64,000 bases of DNA. Origin: Limnomonas spitsbergensis. Lineage: Eukaryota > Chlorophyta > Chlorophyceae > Chlamydomonadales. Where the stretch lies: assembly GCA_037349105.1 (NCBI GenBank), contig JAYJMM010000097.1, positions 2,638,001 to 2,702,000 on the forward strand, in the 5' to 3' direction. Both the position numbers and the translations under genes were made by a program. Shown one piece after another: positions 35,168-46,640 of this stretch (position 1 is its first letter; the number at the start of each line of letters is the position of its first letter). The notes beneath the pieces were generated by a model. The model saw nothing but the letters and a program-made list of their open reading frames with translations. It was not told the origin of the DNA and ran no database searches.

Positions 35168-38100
35168 ATGTTTGCTTGTTTCAAATCTCCACCCCAGTCT
35201 GATGTGAATCGTACCGCCTCTCCCAAAGAAGTGACGTATCGGGCCTCCGAGATCAAGCATTCGTCGCCGAATGAGGTTCTCAAATCGATCGTCGTCGTCG
35301 AACAGGAAAAGCTGTTGTCCGCGGTGAAGGAAGCTGAGGACGCCAAGGCGCTCTGCCAGGCCCTGCAGAAACAGCTGTCAGAAAAAGAAGCCCCCGCCGA
35401 TTCGCATCAGATCGAGGTCCTCCTGTCCGAGATTGCCGCTCTGAAGCTGCAACTGGAATCAGTGAAGGAGCAGCAACCCCTGGCAGACAAGACAGCCACC
35501 ACTGGCGCTGCAGCCTCGTTAGCCACTGACAACAGCAGCAAGGACCAGAGCACAGCAGCCAGGGGGGTCACCCTGCAGGAACAGGAGGAAGCGAGCGCGC
35601 GGCTGGAGGCGATGCAAGCAGAGGTGGACAAGGCGACCCTTCTAAAGGCTGAACTCGAGCAGCAGGTTGCGGCAAAAGAGCAGGTGGGCTAATGAGGGGT
35701 GGGGGGGGCGGTCAGAGCTCCATATAATGCTTGGAATGCCGGATTCTCTTTGTAGCTAAGCTCGCAAAAATCCAGCAAATCCGTCTCCGAAAGGCATAAT
35801 TGCGGCTCTTTTGTAAGCCGGTAAGTCTTCCAGGTATATGCTCAGACGCTGCGGCAACAGCTTGCAGTGGAGATGGACGCAACCATCGCTTGCTGTGCTT
35901 CAGGGATGGGGGTGCAGTGGGGACATTGCAGCGGGTTAGATACGCCCTAGGTTTTGGATTGGTTGCTGGGATGATCACGAGTTGGGTCAGGGAACACAGT
36001 CAAGCTTGTTGCTGGACACAAGTGTGGAATGTCTCTGCAATCACTTGCCTAAGGCTTGCATCCCCTTGGACCACGCCTCTGCTGGGTCTAGCTAGAATCC
36101 TCGAGTAGCCTCATTTCCAAAACTGTTCTGATGCGCACGCCCTGTGTATAGCATGAGGACTTCGGCACTTCGCATAAATTACGAAAAAATAGTAGGTCAA
36201 TGATCCTACGCAATGCCGCATCCAAACAAATCACTGCTGACAAAAACAGTATGAACAGAAATAAGCAGCAGACATTTGAGAATCTTAACATGGTCGCTTA
36301 GAGCTGACACTGGGGGAGCTTTCATGTACGCAAACTACGGTCTGTATCCTATCCTACTGCTATTAACGAAACCTACCATATTTCCCCCTTCCTTATCTTC
36401 CCCTCCCTCCCACATTATCTTGTCTTTCATTTTCCTGCTGCACCCTGCCCTACCTATCCCTACCTTACATTTGCTACCCTACCGTGACTCATCCTATCCA
36501 CACTACCTTTCCTTCCCTTCCGTTGGCCAACTGCAGGAAAACCAGCAGCTCAAAGTGAAGGTGGGCGAGCTGCTGGCCGCCAGCTCAGCGGCGACGCCGT
36601 CCAAAGAACTCCTGGAGCTTCACGGGGCCAACGAGCAGTTGCGCGCCGCGGCCACGCGTGCCGGCGCCGACCGTGACGCCTTGCAGGCTGACCTGGAAGC
36701 TGCCAGGAAGTTGGCCGAGGAGCATGTCTTGAAGGAGGCAAAGATGGCCGAGACGATTGCTGCGGTAAGCAAGGCACTTTGGGCAAATCTTTCAACATGG
36801 CACCATGCGCTGGTCACCATGCACCTTTGCTCCATGCGGATCATCCGGCTACACCATTCATCATGGTCCATGTGATATGCCAGGCATATGTTTTGGTCAA
36901 CCTCACACACCCTGAACGCTCAACTAAAAATCTACAGCCTCCCACCTGCGCACCTTACCTGGCCGTACCCAGCCTGACCTGACCTGGTCTGCCCTGCCCT
37001 ACCCACCCGACCCAAGTACCTGACCTGGCCCAACCCAACTCGACCTGACCTGAGCTGGCCTGCCCTACCCGCCCAACCTGAGAACCTGACCTGGTCCAAC
37101 CCAACTCGACCTGACCTGACCTGGCCTGCCCTACCCGCCTGACCTAAGTAGCTGACCTGGTCCAACCCAACTCGACCTGACCTGGCCTGCCCTGCCCTAC
37201 CCGCCCAACCTGAGAACCTGACCTGGTCCAACCCATCTCGACCTGGCATGCCCTGCCCTGCCCTACCCACCTGACCTAAGTAGCTGACTTGGTCCAACCC
37301 TACTCGACCTGACCTGGCCTGCCCTGCCCTACCCGCCCAACCTGAGAACCTGACCTGGTCCAACCCAACTCGACCTGACCTGACCTGCCCTACCCGCCTG
37401 ACCTGACCTGACCTTCCATGCCCTGCCTGACCAACATAAGTACCTGACCTGCCCCGCCCTGCCTGCCCGACCTGAGTACCTGACCTGTCACTTCCATGCC
37501 TGTGTGTGTAGCTGCGTAAGGAAGTGGACTCTGGAGCCGACATGCATGATGAGGCGGAGCGGATAACAGAGACCCTGCACCTGGTGGGTGTTCCGGGTTT
37601 AGGGTAACAGGGATCCTGCACCTGGTGGGTGTTCCGGGTTTAGGGTAACAGGGACCCTGCACCTGGTGGGTGTTCCGGGTTTAGGGTAACAGACTAACAG
37701 GGATCCTGCACCTGGTGGGTGTTCAGGGTTTAGGGTGACAGGGACCCTGCACCTGGTGGGTGTGAATGGCCTTATCCTTGTTCCACACATTTCACCAACC
37801 TGCCTCCTCAATCCACACTGTTCTACAGCCCCCCTCCTCGTTCCCTTGCACTACACGTTTTCTGTATCGAGTCATCCATGGCCGGTTGCTTGGCCATGAA
37901 TTTGGTCCTGGCCCCTGACCTGGGAGTCGATAAAAAGCGGGTACTTCTCCGCGAGTGTGAATTTGCATCACCTAGGTGCTGTGATGTGTATGACAATGGG
38001 TACCTGATAAACCGATCAGCACTGATGACTGATAACCTGTAAAGCAGCCCACCCTACTCCTCGCTCAGCACCGCTCATGTCCCCTCCACCTCTCTCCACA

Positions 38101-38959
38101 CGCCACCCCACTGTTAATTGAAGGTGATTTAACTACACTGCAGCCACCGGATGACATGGGGCATGCAGCTGGCAGGGCTTGGTGCAGGAAGGCCTGTTGC
38201 CAGGGCCACAGGCCATAGGCCGGGAGAGGCTTGGTCTCCCCTTCGGCCCAGTGCTGTCTTCAGGAAAGTAGTCTGGGTTGAGGAACCTCTTGATTGACGT
38301 CCGGCGGGATGGAACCCGCCAAACGGTCCTCTCTCTCCCCCTGTCTAGATCGCCGGGTTCATGCTCCTGCCCCCCTCTCATAGGAGGATGGACGACGTGG
38401 CTGCACCATGGCCAAGGCTGTGCATGGTTGCTGGAATTGAGCGTAGTCATTCCCTACCAGCCCCATGCGGATTTGACCCCTACAGCCCCAGCTCCTCAAC
38501 TTGTCTCTTTACAAATCTTTGCCCAGAGGTTCTTGCAGTTTAAGCATATCTGCCCCCACTTTTATTGCTCCAGGAGCACACCGAGCTTCGCAAGAAAATG
38601 GGCGTGTTGCAGGGCGAAATGAAGGTCAAGGAGGGTGAGAGCTTGCATGAGTGCAAACAAGGGGGGCTGTCGCTTGTACTAGGTGTGAGGAAACAATGTC
38701 ACTTGCACGGTGTGCCCGATGTACTGATGCGTGATGCACTTGAACTAGGTGTGAGATGTGTGACATTCAGACATGCCAGAGGACAAGTCCACACTTGTAC
38801 TATGTGTGTGATGTATGACCCCCGTGCCTCCATGCAGATATGTTGGAGCTCTTGGAGCAGCAGCTGACACAGCTGTCCGATGTGAACGTGGAGGAGATGA
38901 TGATTGAGGCACAACGCGTGGCCAAGAGCACTCGGAGGCAATCCAAGCCCTCGGGCTGA
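35168..38959 (+). CDS. Coiled-coil protein, six exons
   Basis: Exons 35168-35683, 35834-35866 (least certain), 36537-36764, 37512-37583, 38574-38634 and 38838-38959 (TGA), all GT-AG and in phase, give 343 residues. After a 60-residue head rich in Ser/Lys/Glu, the protein is almost entirely heptad-like: LLSAVKEAEDAKALCQALQK, then EIAALKLQLESVKEQQ, QLKVKVGELLAASS, ADRDALQADLEAARKLAEE, LRKKMGVLQGEMKVK, and LELLEQQLTQLSDVNVEEMM with a basic tail (STRRQSKPSG). No catalytic or membrane segment is visible. A tethering or cytoskeletal scaffold role would be a guess. Bases 35114-35167 form a plausible short leader; an in-frame ATG opens the first exon. Confidence 0.65.
36955..37500 (+). repeat. CCTGACCTGG-rich minisatellite in the coiled-coil gene
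   Basis: Imperfect units of roughly 60-120 bp: CTGACCTGGTCCAACCCAAC, TCGACCTGACCTGGCCTGCC, CTACCCGCCCAACCTGAGAA. It fills the second half of intron 36765-37511. Confidence 0.9.
37560..37765 (+). repeat. Five donor-edge copies after exon 37512-37583
   Basis: ACAGAGACCCTGCACCTG|GTGGGTGTTCC recurs at about 37607, 37648, 37694 and 37738 as ACAGGGATCCTGCACCTGGT or ACAGGGACCCTGCACCTGGT, each followed by GGGTGTTCCGGGTTTAGGGT. Period is about 41 bp; every copy keeps CTG|GTGGGTG. Confidence 0.92.
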
Positions 38960-39984
38960 ACGCAGCGGAAGTGTGACTTGAACTGGTCTGCGGGTGCCAT
39001 CCTGTGCACCCTCTCTGCGTGCCCAACGAAATCTAAAGACCCTTTCCATCTCGATATGAAGCAGCTGTATCACTAGTATTGTGCACCCGACCACCTTTGG
39101 GGTGCAGCCAGGTGGCCACGACCAGGCCAATTGGGACTTAGCCATGACTAGCCGGCGGCCCATAGACTGGGCAACTGGGCATACTGCCCCAGGAACACTG
39201 GGACCGCAGGGTGCGGTGTAGCTGAACTGTAGCGGAAGGGCACTGACAACAGCACTGGAGTGCAGGGGGCAGGTGTCCCACGGTCGACCATCACCACTCA
39301 TGTCTTCCACAAAGACTCTGACGACGTGATCACGATTGTCAATCATTCATTTCTTCTTCTTTTCGGAGCCCTGCCTCAGATCAGGACTGGATTGTGCCTG
39401 GAGGATGGCTGTCTATTAGGTACTATATGTTTGACGTGTGGTAGGAGTGTGAGGGGCTGAGGGTCTTCACTTGCCCGAAGGTGGGTGGATTATCAATGGA
39501 ATCCAGTGGGGGGTAGTGGGGGAATAATCCTTGTGACAGAAGGTTCGAGCCTCTGATCTTAAAGTATTTATTACTACTGACATCTTCCAGTTTCCAGCTT
39601 ACGAAATAATGTTACGTAAATCCGTCTTGACGAGCCATGTACAGAAACCCTCAGAGAAGTAGATGTTGCAGCTGGCGCCCAGGGCAGTCGAAACGGAGAA
39701 ATCACTTGTTGATTGCGTGTTATCTAGTGACCTCGCTTAGCAGAGCAAGGTCACCTCAAGTTGCCAGCCAGACTAGTGGACACCTATGCAACTAAGCCTT
39801 ACAAGCAAGGACCAGAGGTGTTGAGCCATCAATCATCATATGCATACAGCTCGGCACACAGTGCTCAGATTCCGGAGTTTTTAGTAACCATACATTATTT
39901 TAAAGGGCTAGTAAAGTACAGATTGACGTACAACCTTTGGGCCCTCCTCACGAGATCCAGCCGCTGGATCTGTCATTTCTTCCC
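38960..39984. other. Intergenic, nothing supported
   Basis: I see no gene, RNA or clear repeat in this stretch; open frames are short and compositionally ordinary. Confidence 0.4.
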
Positions 39985-40065
39985 TCGTGCCTTCTCCCAT
40001 GACTTTCCTAGCTGACTTTTTGTTTGCCGACTTGGACGAGCTTCATTTGAGCATGGCCCAGAGGT
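39985..40065 (-). repeat. Dispersed repeat ('TTACACCTCTGGGCCATG' element), copy B
   Basis: Read on the minus strand it matches 10687-10767 in order and nearly base for base (ACACCTCTGGGCCATGCTCA, AATGAAGCTCGTCCAAGTCG, GCAAACAAAAAGTCAGCTAG). Confidence 0.75.
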
Positions 40066-40079
40066 GTACCGTCATTAAC

Positions 40080-41170
40080 CTGTCACAGAGTTGCTAGCGT
40101 TTGTTCATGCAACATACGAGCGGGCGCAGCTGGATGCAGCGGGCAGAGGGGACCCCAGAGATCATGCCACTGAACACAGGTCTGCAGCCGCCTACCGCAC
40201 CTGGTTCCAGCCTAGGGCGGGCGCTATCCTAGCACAGGCTAGGGGCCGCACCAGCCGAAGGGAGTGTGCGTGCGTGCGCACGAACTAACGGCTGCGGCTC
40301 GGCGCCGTCAAGACGGTCGACACTACAGAATTGCGCAGCAGTCAGCAGCGTGACCGACGGTGCTGCCACCGTGTTGGGCTAGCGGTGACGGTGAGCATGT
40401 GGTGGACGCGTTGCATGCATGCTTACAATGCCCCTGCGTGCAGAATCAATTTGGGGAGCGGGGATGGGCAGGTCCTCCGAATGGTGCTAGAAATTTCTTC
40501 GACTTGTACCGGGGCAGTCTTGGGTGGGATGCCCTGGCTTTAATGGAAGATGTTGTAGATATCGTAGAGACATGGACGTTCTCAGAGGCTGGAACTTCCT
40601 TTGTCTTTCTTTTCCAGCCTTTTGTCTGTTCCCTAACTTTATTTCCCCCTTATACTTTTTTTCCCCTGCCCCTATTTGTTAAGCGCCCACACGGTCGAGA
40701 TTTTTTGAGCTGGGCTTACAGGTGTAATGTCATTGACATGCCATCAGGCTTGTTACGTGCTCATGCGCTCTATGAAGGTGCAGTATTGCAGTCTACACAC
40801 TCAGTGACCACAAAACACTGGACCGGTGCCTCACACCAGAGGCATCAAGCATGGCTGGCCTGTCAGCCTTCTGCTCTCCAGCCTCTACATCAGCGACCTG
40901 CCGGGTGTTGCAGGCAAGTGCCTGGCAGAGGGCGTTGTGCTACTAGGGACAGGGCATCGGCTGCGTTGCCTCCTCTGAGCAGATGTCCTCTTGTCCTCTC
41001 CCTCCAAGCCTGCAGCCCGCCAGGACTACAACACATGCTACATGCACCTCATAACGTAGCAGCGGGTAAACAGCTTAAGATCAAAATTAGCAATATAGAG
41101 ATGCCATGCCACTTAATCATTCAGGATCTCGTCACACACGCCACATCTCGACTGCGTCAATAATTCGGTT
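40080..41170 (+). pseudogene. Decayed LINE-type reverse transcriptase fragment (family 2)
   Basis: Around 40840-40990 the + strand reads RGIKHGWPVSLLLSSLYISD then LPGVAGKCLAEGVVL, GTGHRLRCLL, a stop, and ADVLL. That is a worn version of the QGCPLSPLLFSLYISDLP and LYADD core of non-LTR reverse transcriptases. It shares LYISDLP, GKCxAExVVL and GxRLRC with the minus-strand fragment at 47480-48460, so both come from one element family. Upstream 40360-40800 holds a possible continuation (SWAYRCNVIDMPSGLLRAHA), but the junctions are unclear. It is not functional: the catalytic YADD is lost. Confidence 0.65.
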
Positions 41171-41547
41171 TGAACTTCTTGCCCTCGTTCAAGAATGGGG
41201 TAGGGTTCGTCCCGAAGACAATTGCCCATTCACCCGTCAGGCTCACCCAGACAACGAAATCGGAATTCTACAGTGCGGATGCAAGCACCGCTTATGTTTG
41301 AGGCAACAACAACCACACATTGAGGATAGCGAACACTCGGTTGCAAACGACATAGATCCACAAGGGGAATTCCACGTCGGCCGCATGTGGTCTCAGAGCA
41401 GCGGGTCCCCACAGCCACGCACGTGCAGACCCTAGAACCCTAAAATCGCGTCCACGGCCCTACAAGATGATCGGAACCGTGCAGTGTCAACATCAACTCA
41501 ACATCTCCCGTCGTCCACTTTCCTCTCTCCAATCTCAACTCTCTATC

Positions 41548-42502
41548 ATGTCTTTCGCCGTGTCCCGCCGTGCCACTGTCTCTTGCCGCCAGGCATCTAA
41601 GACATCACCCATCTCGCGCTCGCCCAGGCGCGTCGTATCTGTCAGGGCAGAGACACCAAGCACCCCTCCCAACGTGAGTGACGACGAACGTCACACTATT
41701 TCGTGACTTAACATTCATAATTGGTGATTAACCCCCCTTCCCCTCCGCGTTGTCTGCAATTGCTGTTGAACCATTGGATGTAGCTCGGACCTCACTCTGG
41801 GCCATCCGGACACACCTCTGATGCGCATATTAAGTTTCTCACACATCCATCTCACACTGTCGACCGCAGGATGTGAAGCCCGCTGCCACACCTGTGACTG
41901 CGTCTACTCCTTCGCCAGCTGCACCCCCTCCCCCTCCCCCAGCTCCTGTCGCACCGGCGGCCCCTTCCCTGCAGAGTGAGTTTGAATCAGTTCGTAACGC
42001 TTCGATCACGCGGCAGCGTACAAAGCGCTTAATACTGGCAGAGTCACGGGTGGAATTTCGCTGAATTCACTATCGAGTTGATGGACATATTGTGATTTCC
42101 TTTACACACACTCAGCCGAGGGCAATACATACCTCTTGGCACTCTCTGACCCTCGTTCTGTCCCGTACCTGCCGCGCAGCTGCCATGGGATTTTCTGGAG
42201 CTGGCCCTGAGACCATTAACGGTCGTCTTGCTATGCTCGGCTTCGTCGCGGCCGTTGGTCGCGAGCTTGCCAGTGGCAGCACCCTCCTGTCTCAGCTTGA
42301 CTCCACTGTGGTCCCTGTCGTCATCACCTTCGCAATCTTCTCTGCAGCCAGCTTGTACACCATTGTCAACGGTGGCAAGGCCCAGCCATCAGACTTCTGG
42401 AAGCCTGAGGCGGAGATGCTCAACGGAAGGGCAGCTATGTTGGGCCTGGTAGCAATGGCTGTGACTGAGGTAGCCACTGGGTCTGCAGTCTTCACGATTT
42501 AA
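41548..42502 (+). CDS. ELIP: Early light-induced protein (ELIP-like), plastid-targeted
   Basis: Three-helix member of the light-harvesting-like family; such proteins sit in thylakoids and protect against excess light by binding chlorophyll and carotenoid. Exons 41548-41673, 41870-41975 and 42180-42502 (TAA) give 184 residues. Residues 1-42 form a transit peptide rich in Ser/Arg/Ala (SFAVSRRATVSCRQASK). Next is a Pro/Ala linker (APPPPPPAPVAPAAP). Helix 1 contains PETINGRLAMLGFVAA and helix 3 contains EMLNGRAAMLGLVAMA, each with the E-x-x-N-x-R chlorophyll-binding motif; the middle helix is VVPVVITFAIFSAASLYTIV. Introns are only about 200 bp and show no exon-edge duplication, unlike the neighbouring genes. 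Light or stress control is known for the family but not visible here. Confidence 0.92.
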
Positions 42503-43222
42503 ACTTCAGAAAATGTTGTGATTGCCTACCTTCTCATTATATAAGTCCTGGATAAACATTTTATTTCATATACTGAGCTAACTTGCACCAAACCGACAGT
42601 GTTTGCCCAATTTTGACCTACTAAGACTAGTACTCAATAGAAACAGAACAAACAGTGTATATATGTACCATTTGTGATGACAGTTTGCAACCGGAATGAT
42701 ACTTCAGATTCGTAACATACAATTAACAATCGTACACACCCTGGATGATATGTGTTGATGATTGTAAAATGGCAAAAATGAAATAGTTTATCTTCGGCAC
42801 AGTTGAAAGTGAAGATGTAAGCCTTGTATTTGTACATTAAAACATTATGTTTAATGCATACTACATATGTGCCCATATACCAGGTGTATGCAATTGTTAC
42901 ATTCAAACAGGAAGCGAACATCAGCGGGCCCTGCGGGCTAGCAATATTATCACGGCCAATAATGGCGTAGGAATCATTCCCTCAAAGCAAAAGATGGGCC
43001 TCAGCCGTACAAAAATAAAATGGGTGCCAAACAGTTTGAATGAGCGTCCCCCATTAATGAAGGGTGTCGGGAGCTTTACCACACTTTTTCCTCATTGTGT
43101 ACTGTAACCAAATCTCTTGCAGCTAGTAAGTGCAGAATCCTCTACATTTAGCTTGCACCACACACCATTTGAGAACCATTTCAAGGCCTCATCCTCGTCT
43201 GCTAGAAAATTTTGGGACAGTA
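42503..43222. other. Intergenic, AT-richer, nothing supported
   Basis: 3' flank of the ELIP gene and approach to the transposase-like pseudogene. No open frame of interest. Base composition is clearly more AT-rich than the flanks. Confidence 0.4.
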
Positions 43223-44575
43223 TTAAAAACTAGGATCTTCATAGAACGGGCAGTACATCTCGTGAAAATCAACCCTCCTACACTCAAGTTTATAACATCT
43301 CACTGCGAGGCAAGAAAGATTTCTCAAAGCGCCCATCTCAACAATCAGCCAATCAGGCACGTTCTGCTTGTCCACGGGGTTGAACATGGCTGATATGGAA
43401 GGCTCCTCATACCCGCTAGCTCTGAACAGAACCATGAGGTTAACACGCCCCACACTGTCTCCCAGAATTGCCATGCTCCTTGACATGCTGATGCAGGGAG
43501 TGCAGAAGCGCTTCCTGATGTGCTTGAGGCCAAAGGCGCCTGTCATGGCATCAGGGCCACACACATCATTGAGGACGGTGCAGCGGCTGGCCTCCACCCA
43601 GATTTTTGCTGCCTCAGTTGTGGGGGCTGCTAGAGAAGCCTTGACTGGCGAGAAGATGCGGTGAAAGGCCTGCCGTCGCTGTGCCTGCCCATCAAAGTCC
43701 ATGTTCAGAAGCGGCCCCAGCAGACCCTTGTCCCGAAATCGATGCCAGACATTCATCATCTGCTGAAGGAAGCGGACCTGCACCTCGGGGGGCATGCTCT
43801 TGCACGAGGCAATCAGCAGCAGTGGGATGGCGGTGTACCCATTGTCGACATAGGGCTGAGCCATGATGACGAGGACCTCCGATGCGATGTGGCACTCCCC
43901 ATTGCACACTTCAGAAAGAAGAGACTGTTTAGCAGGGTGGTGGCATGCTGATGGTGCTCATAGCAGATTCCACTGACCAGGTCAGAGAAAGCATCCCACG
44001 ACAGCCGCTGCTCGACAGCCACCTCATCCATGAGCATGTGCCAGGGCTGAGTGGAGATATTGGCTGACTCGGGGGCAGAGCGAACAAGCATGGTCTCCAG
44101 GTTCTGGGCGAAAATCTCTGGCAGGTCTGGGCCGAAAAATAGCCGCAAGACGGGGAGCTTGCCCTTCAGCTTGGCGTACACACAGTTGACACTGGGTAGG
44201 TAACCAGCCTTCGACAGGCCCGGCGACAGCCGCATGCTCGACAGCGGCAGCAGCAGCAGCAACAGAAGCAAGAACTGAGGGAGTAGCAGGAGTAGAAGAG
44301 GAGTAAAATGATGTGATTGTGCGCTGTCGCTTTGTCGAAGTCTCCCAAGCCAGCTTCTCAGCTCCTCTCTTGCACTCTTTCCCCTGTTGGTGATTCCTCA
44401 GGGCCACTAGGTTGTCTGAGAAATTTAAGACCTTCAAACAATGCTTACAACATGTTGTCATTGCTAAATTCATAGCAACTATCAATGCAGCTACACCGTG
44501 TGAGTCCAGAATGGGTGTACGCACAACGGTGCATGTGGTTCCGGAGCCATGACAACCCCCACGCCATAATTGCAT
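43223..44575 (-). pseudogene. Frameshifted transposase-like gene with zinc-finger-like N-terminus
   Basis: Three overlapping minus-strand frames join into one protein through two frameshifts, near 44190-44230 and near 43935. The N-terminal part shows a BED-like cluster, CCKHCLKVLNFSDN...HQQGKEC. The middle reads LPSVNCVYAKLKGKLPVLRL and later WHMLMDEVAVEQRLSWDAFS then GICYEH. After the second shift come AKQSLLSEVCNGECHIASEV, ALL-helix text and LGPLLNMDFDGQAQRRQAFH. The order DEVxVEQRLxWD then MDFDGxxxRR resembles RNase H-fold transposases of the P/THAP9 type, where the two aspartates are catalytic; this is an inference from pattern only. The frame ends at 43223. Terminal inverted repeats were not found. 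An alternative is a domesticated or simply dead copy. Confidence 0.6.
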
Positions 44576-44849
44576 GCCAAGAGGGGTCTGGTATTCTGTG
44601 TGGAATGTTTATGATGTATATCTGTAGCAAATGACAGTAGGAATGCAACGGTGTAGCTATCGTCTCAATTTGATGTTTAAAAAAAAATATACTAAACTGT
44701 CAAAAAAATATTTTTGTACCCCACTCCCCCCCCTTTGACCCTCCATTTCTCCCAGCCCCCTAGGCCAAAAACAAGTTTAAGAACAGATTTGGAAAGCTCT
44801 TGTCAAGCTCTATAACTTTCGAGGATGGGGTGTTAAACTTTTGTTCCCC

Positions 44850-46640
44850 CCCCCCCTCAGGCCGCACGTGGAATATCCCTGGAAATTCTGGAAAGCCATT
44901 GATCCCTAGCTGAATTCAGAATGGCCTCAATATTCGAAGAGGTATTGACACGAGCAGTCAATGAATCAACACCCTGAGTCGTCAATATCGAAAACAGCCC
45001 TGCAGCAAAGTGAATCACCAGCCTTCGCCAAATAACAACTTTCCTGCGTAGCCATTTCACAAGGTCATCGTCAGGCCTCAGATTGAATATATTCCAGGAA
45101 CTCAGGGTCTGCTGAAAAATACTTAAGATAAGGGGGGTCATGGTGCAGTTCACCTATGAGAGCATATTCTGCCACAGACTTGCGAAGACCCAGACATTGT
45201 TTAAGAAAACCCTTGTGAGTTACCTCAAAATCTCTAGAGAAACCAGTATTTGTCAAGCCGACTCCTTGCGAAAGGAGACCAGGTCTGATCTCCTTGCGAA
45301 AGGAGACCTGGTCTTCTAAAACAGGACAGGCTTGATCAATGAGTAAAAAACATGATAGGCTTAATCAATGAGTAACAAATATGACATTTGTTACTATTGC
45401 GAACAGTGTGTATATCAAGCTCGTGACATCTCCGAACCATGGCATACAAAGCTACCCTCCCCTTGTTGACACAACGTTTACCTGCTCCCTTCATACCCTC
45501 TGCCTCATCAAATAACATACCAAGTAGATGAAAAAGGGCTTAATATCAAGAATGCTTCCGTCTTACGACGGAGATGCCAAACGATGGCAATACTTCTGTT
45601 TGAACACAAATGCTTCAGCCTTTTTTATATTGACTGTCAAGGCATTGTGGCGACAAAAAGACGGAGAGCATCAAGAATTTTTTGCAGATTATCCGACGAT
45701 TCAGCAAATAACACCAGAGCATCAGCATGATTTAAAACTCTGACCAAAGCATGTGAAAGACGGACGCCAATATCAGGGCACTCACAAGGTACAAGTTCCC
45801 ATACACGGATTTTGACATCCTGATACATCTCCTTCACACTTTCTAAATCCGGCCATGCATGTTTATGCTCTGTAAACTCCGCCACAGTAAATCTCAGCCA
45901 ATGCAGTCATAGGCCTTCCTAAAATCAATGAAAGTAGCACACACAAAAAATCAAATGGTATTTATCAATACTGTGGTCACCGTAGACTTAATTTGCCTCC
46001 GCGAACGCCCAGATTTTTTTTTTACTAATCGGAATATGCAGAAAACACGTTGTCATAAGGCGCTCGGGCCGAAATCAACACTTTTCTAAGCCGCGCACCG
46101 CACTGGGCAACTGCCCCTAACCCCACCGAACGGTCCTCAAACTTGGGTTGCGCAGTACCGTTGTTACATCTGGTAAACTGGTCGCGGTGCAGATATTGCG
46201 TGTGCATCGGTGCGGTACCAGTGTGTGGACAAGGTGTGACGCACGTGCGCGCGCGCGCACAAGCAATCGTTTAATATTGCGTGATAAGCCGCAAATGCGT
46301 CTATGAGTTAATTGTTTAAGTATTTATTAAGCCGCGAAGGCAAATTAACATTAATTTCTTGCGGAGGCAAAGCGCGTCTACGGTAACAATTAAAGCATTA
46401 TCAGGAGTTCCCCGTCCATGCCGAAAACCTGCTTAACCAGCGGCTCTAAAACCCTGACTTTCTGCTCAAGAATCAAGACGCTGCAATAACACGAGAGAAT
46501 ATAATTTGGATATAGCAGTTCCAACAGTAATACCCCTATAATCGTCTATGATTGCAGGACTGCCCTTTGGCGTGGGAACCGGAACGAGTGTTCCGATGCC
46601 CCACAAAAGAGATGCAAATGAGTTCATAGTTTGGTATATT
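44850..46640 (-). pseudogene. Decayed LINE (non-LTR) reverse transcriptase, family 1
   Basis: In order along the minus strand: TPKGSPAIIDDYRGITVG (about 46590-46520), a GFRHGRGTPDNALIV block (46430-46380), an interruption by a small inverted-repeat element, FRKAYDCIG (about 45935-45905), ADALVLFAESSDNLQKILDA (45740-45650), and the C-terminal GFLKQCLGLRKSVAEYALIG (45225-45150). These are the usual steps of a LINE reverse transcriptase and its downstream domain. The catalytic YADD reads HADA, and stops or shifts occur throughout, so it is dead. A short tandem duplication (CTTGCGAAAGGAGACC twice, 45267-45310; GATCAATGAGTAA type twice, 45330-45375) lies inside it. Confidence 0.8.
45972..46392. 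mobile_element. Small terminal-inverted-repeat element (MITE-like) inside the LINE
   Basis: The left end GGTCACCGTAGACTTAATTT then GCCTCCGCGAACG and the right end, read on the other strand, GTTACCGTAGACGCGCTTTG then CCTCCGCAAGAA form imperfect inverted repeats of about 30 bp. It lies exactly between the ALIV and FRKAYDCIG blocks of the reverse transcriptase, so it inserted into the LINE. About 420 bp, no coding capacity; an alternating CGCGCGCG run is near 46248. A target-site duplication is not clear. Confidence 0.7.

Noticed and set aside
35699..36108. Open frame 35800-36108 as an extra coding exon
   Set aside because: Only the first 11 codons after the acceptor at 35833 fit the coiled-coil pattern and phase; the rest has unlike composition.
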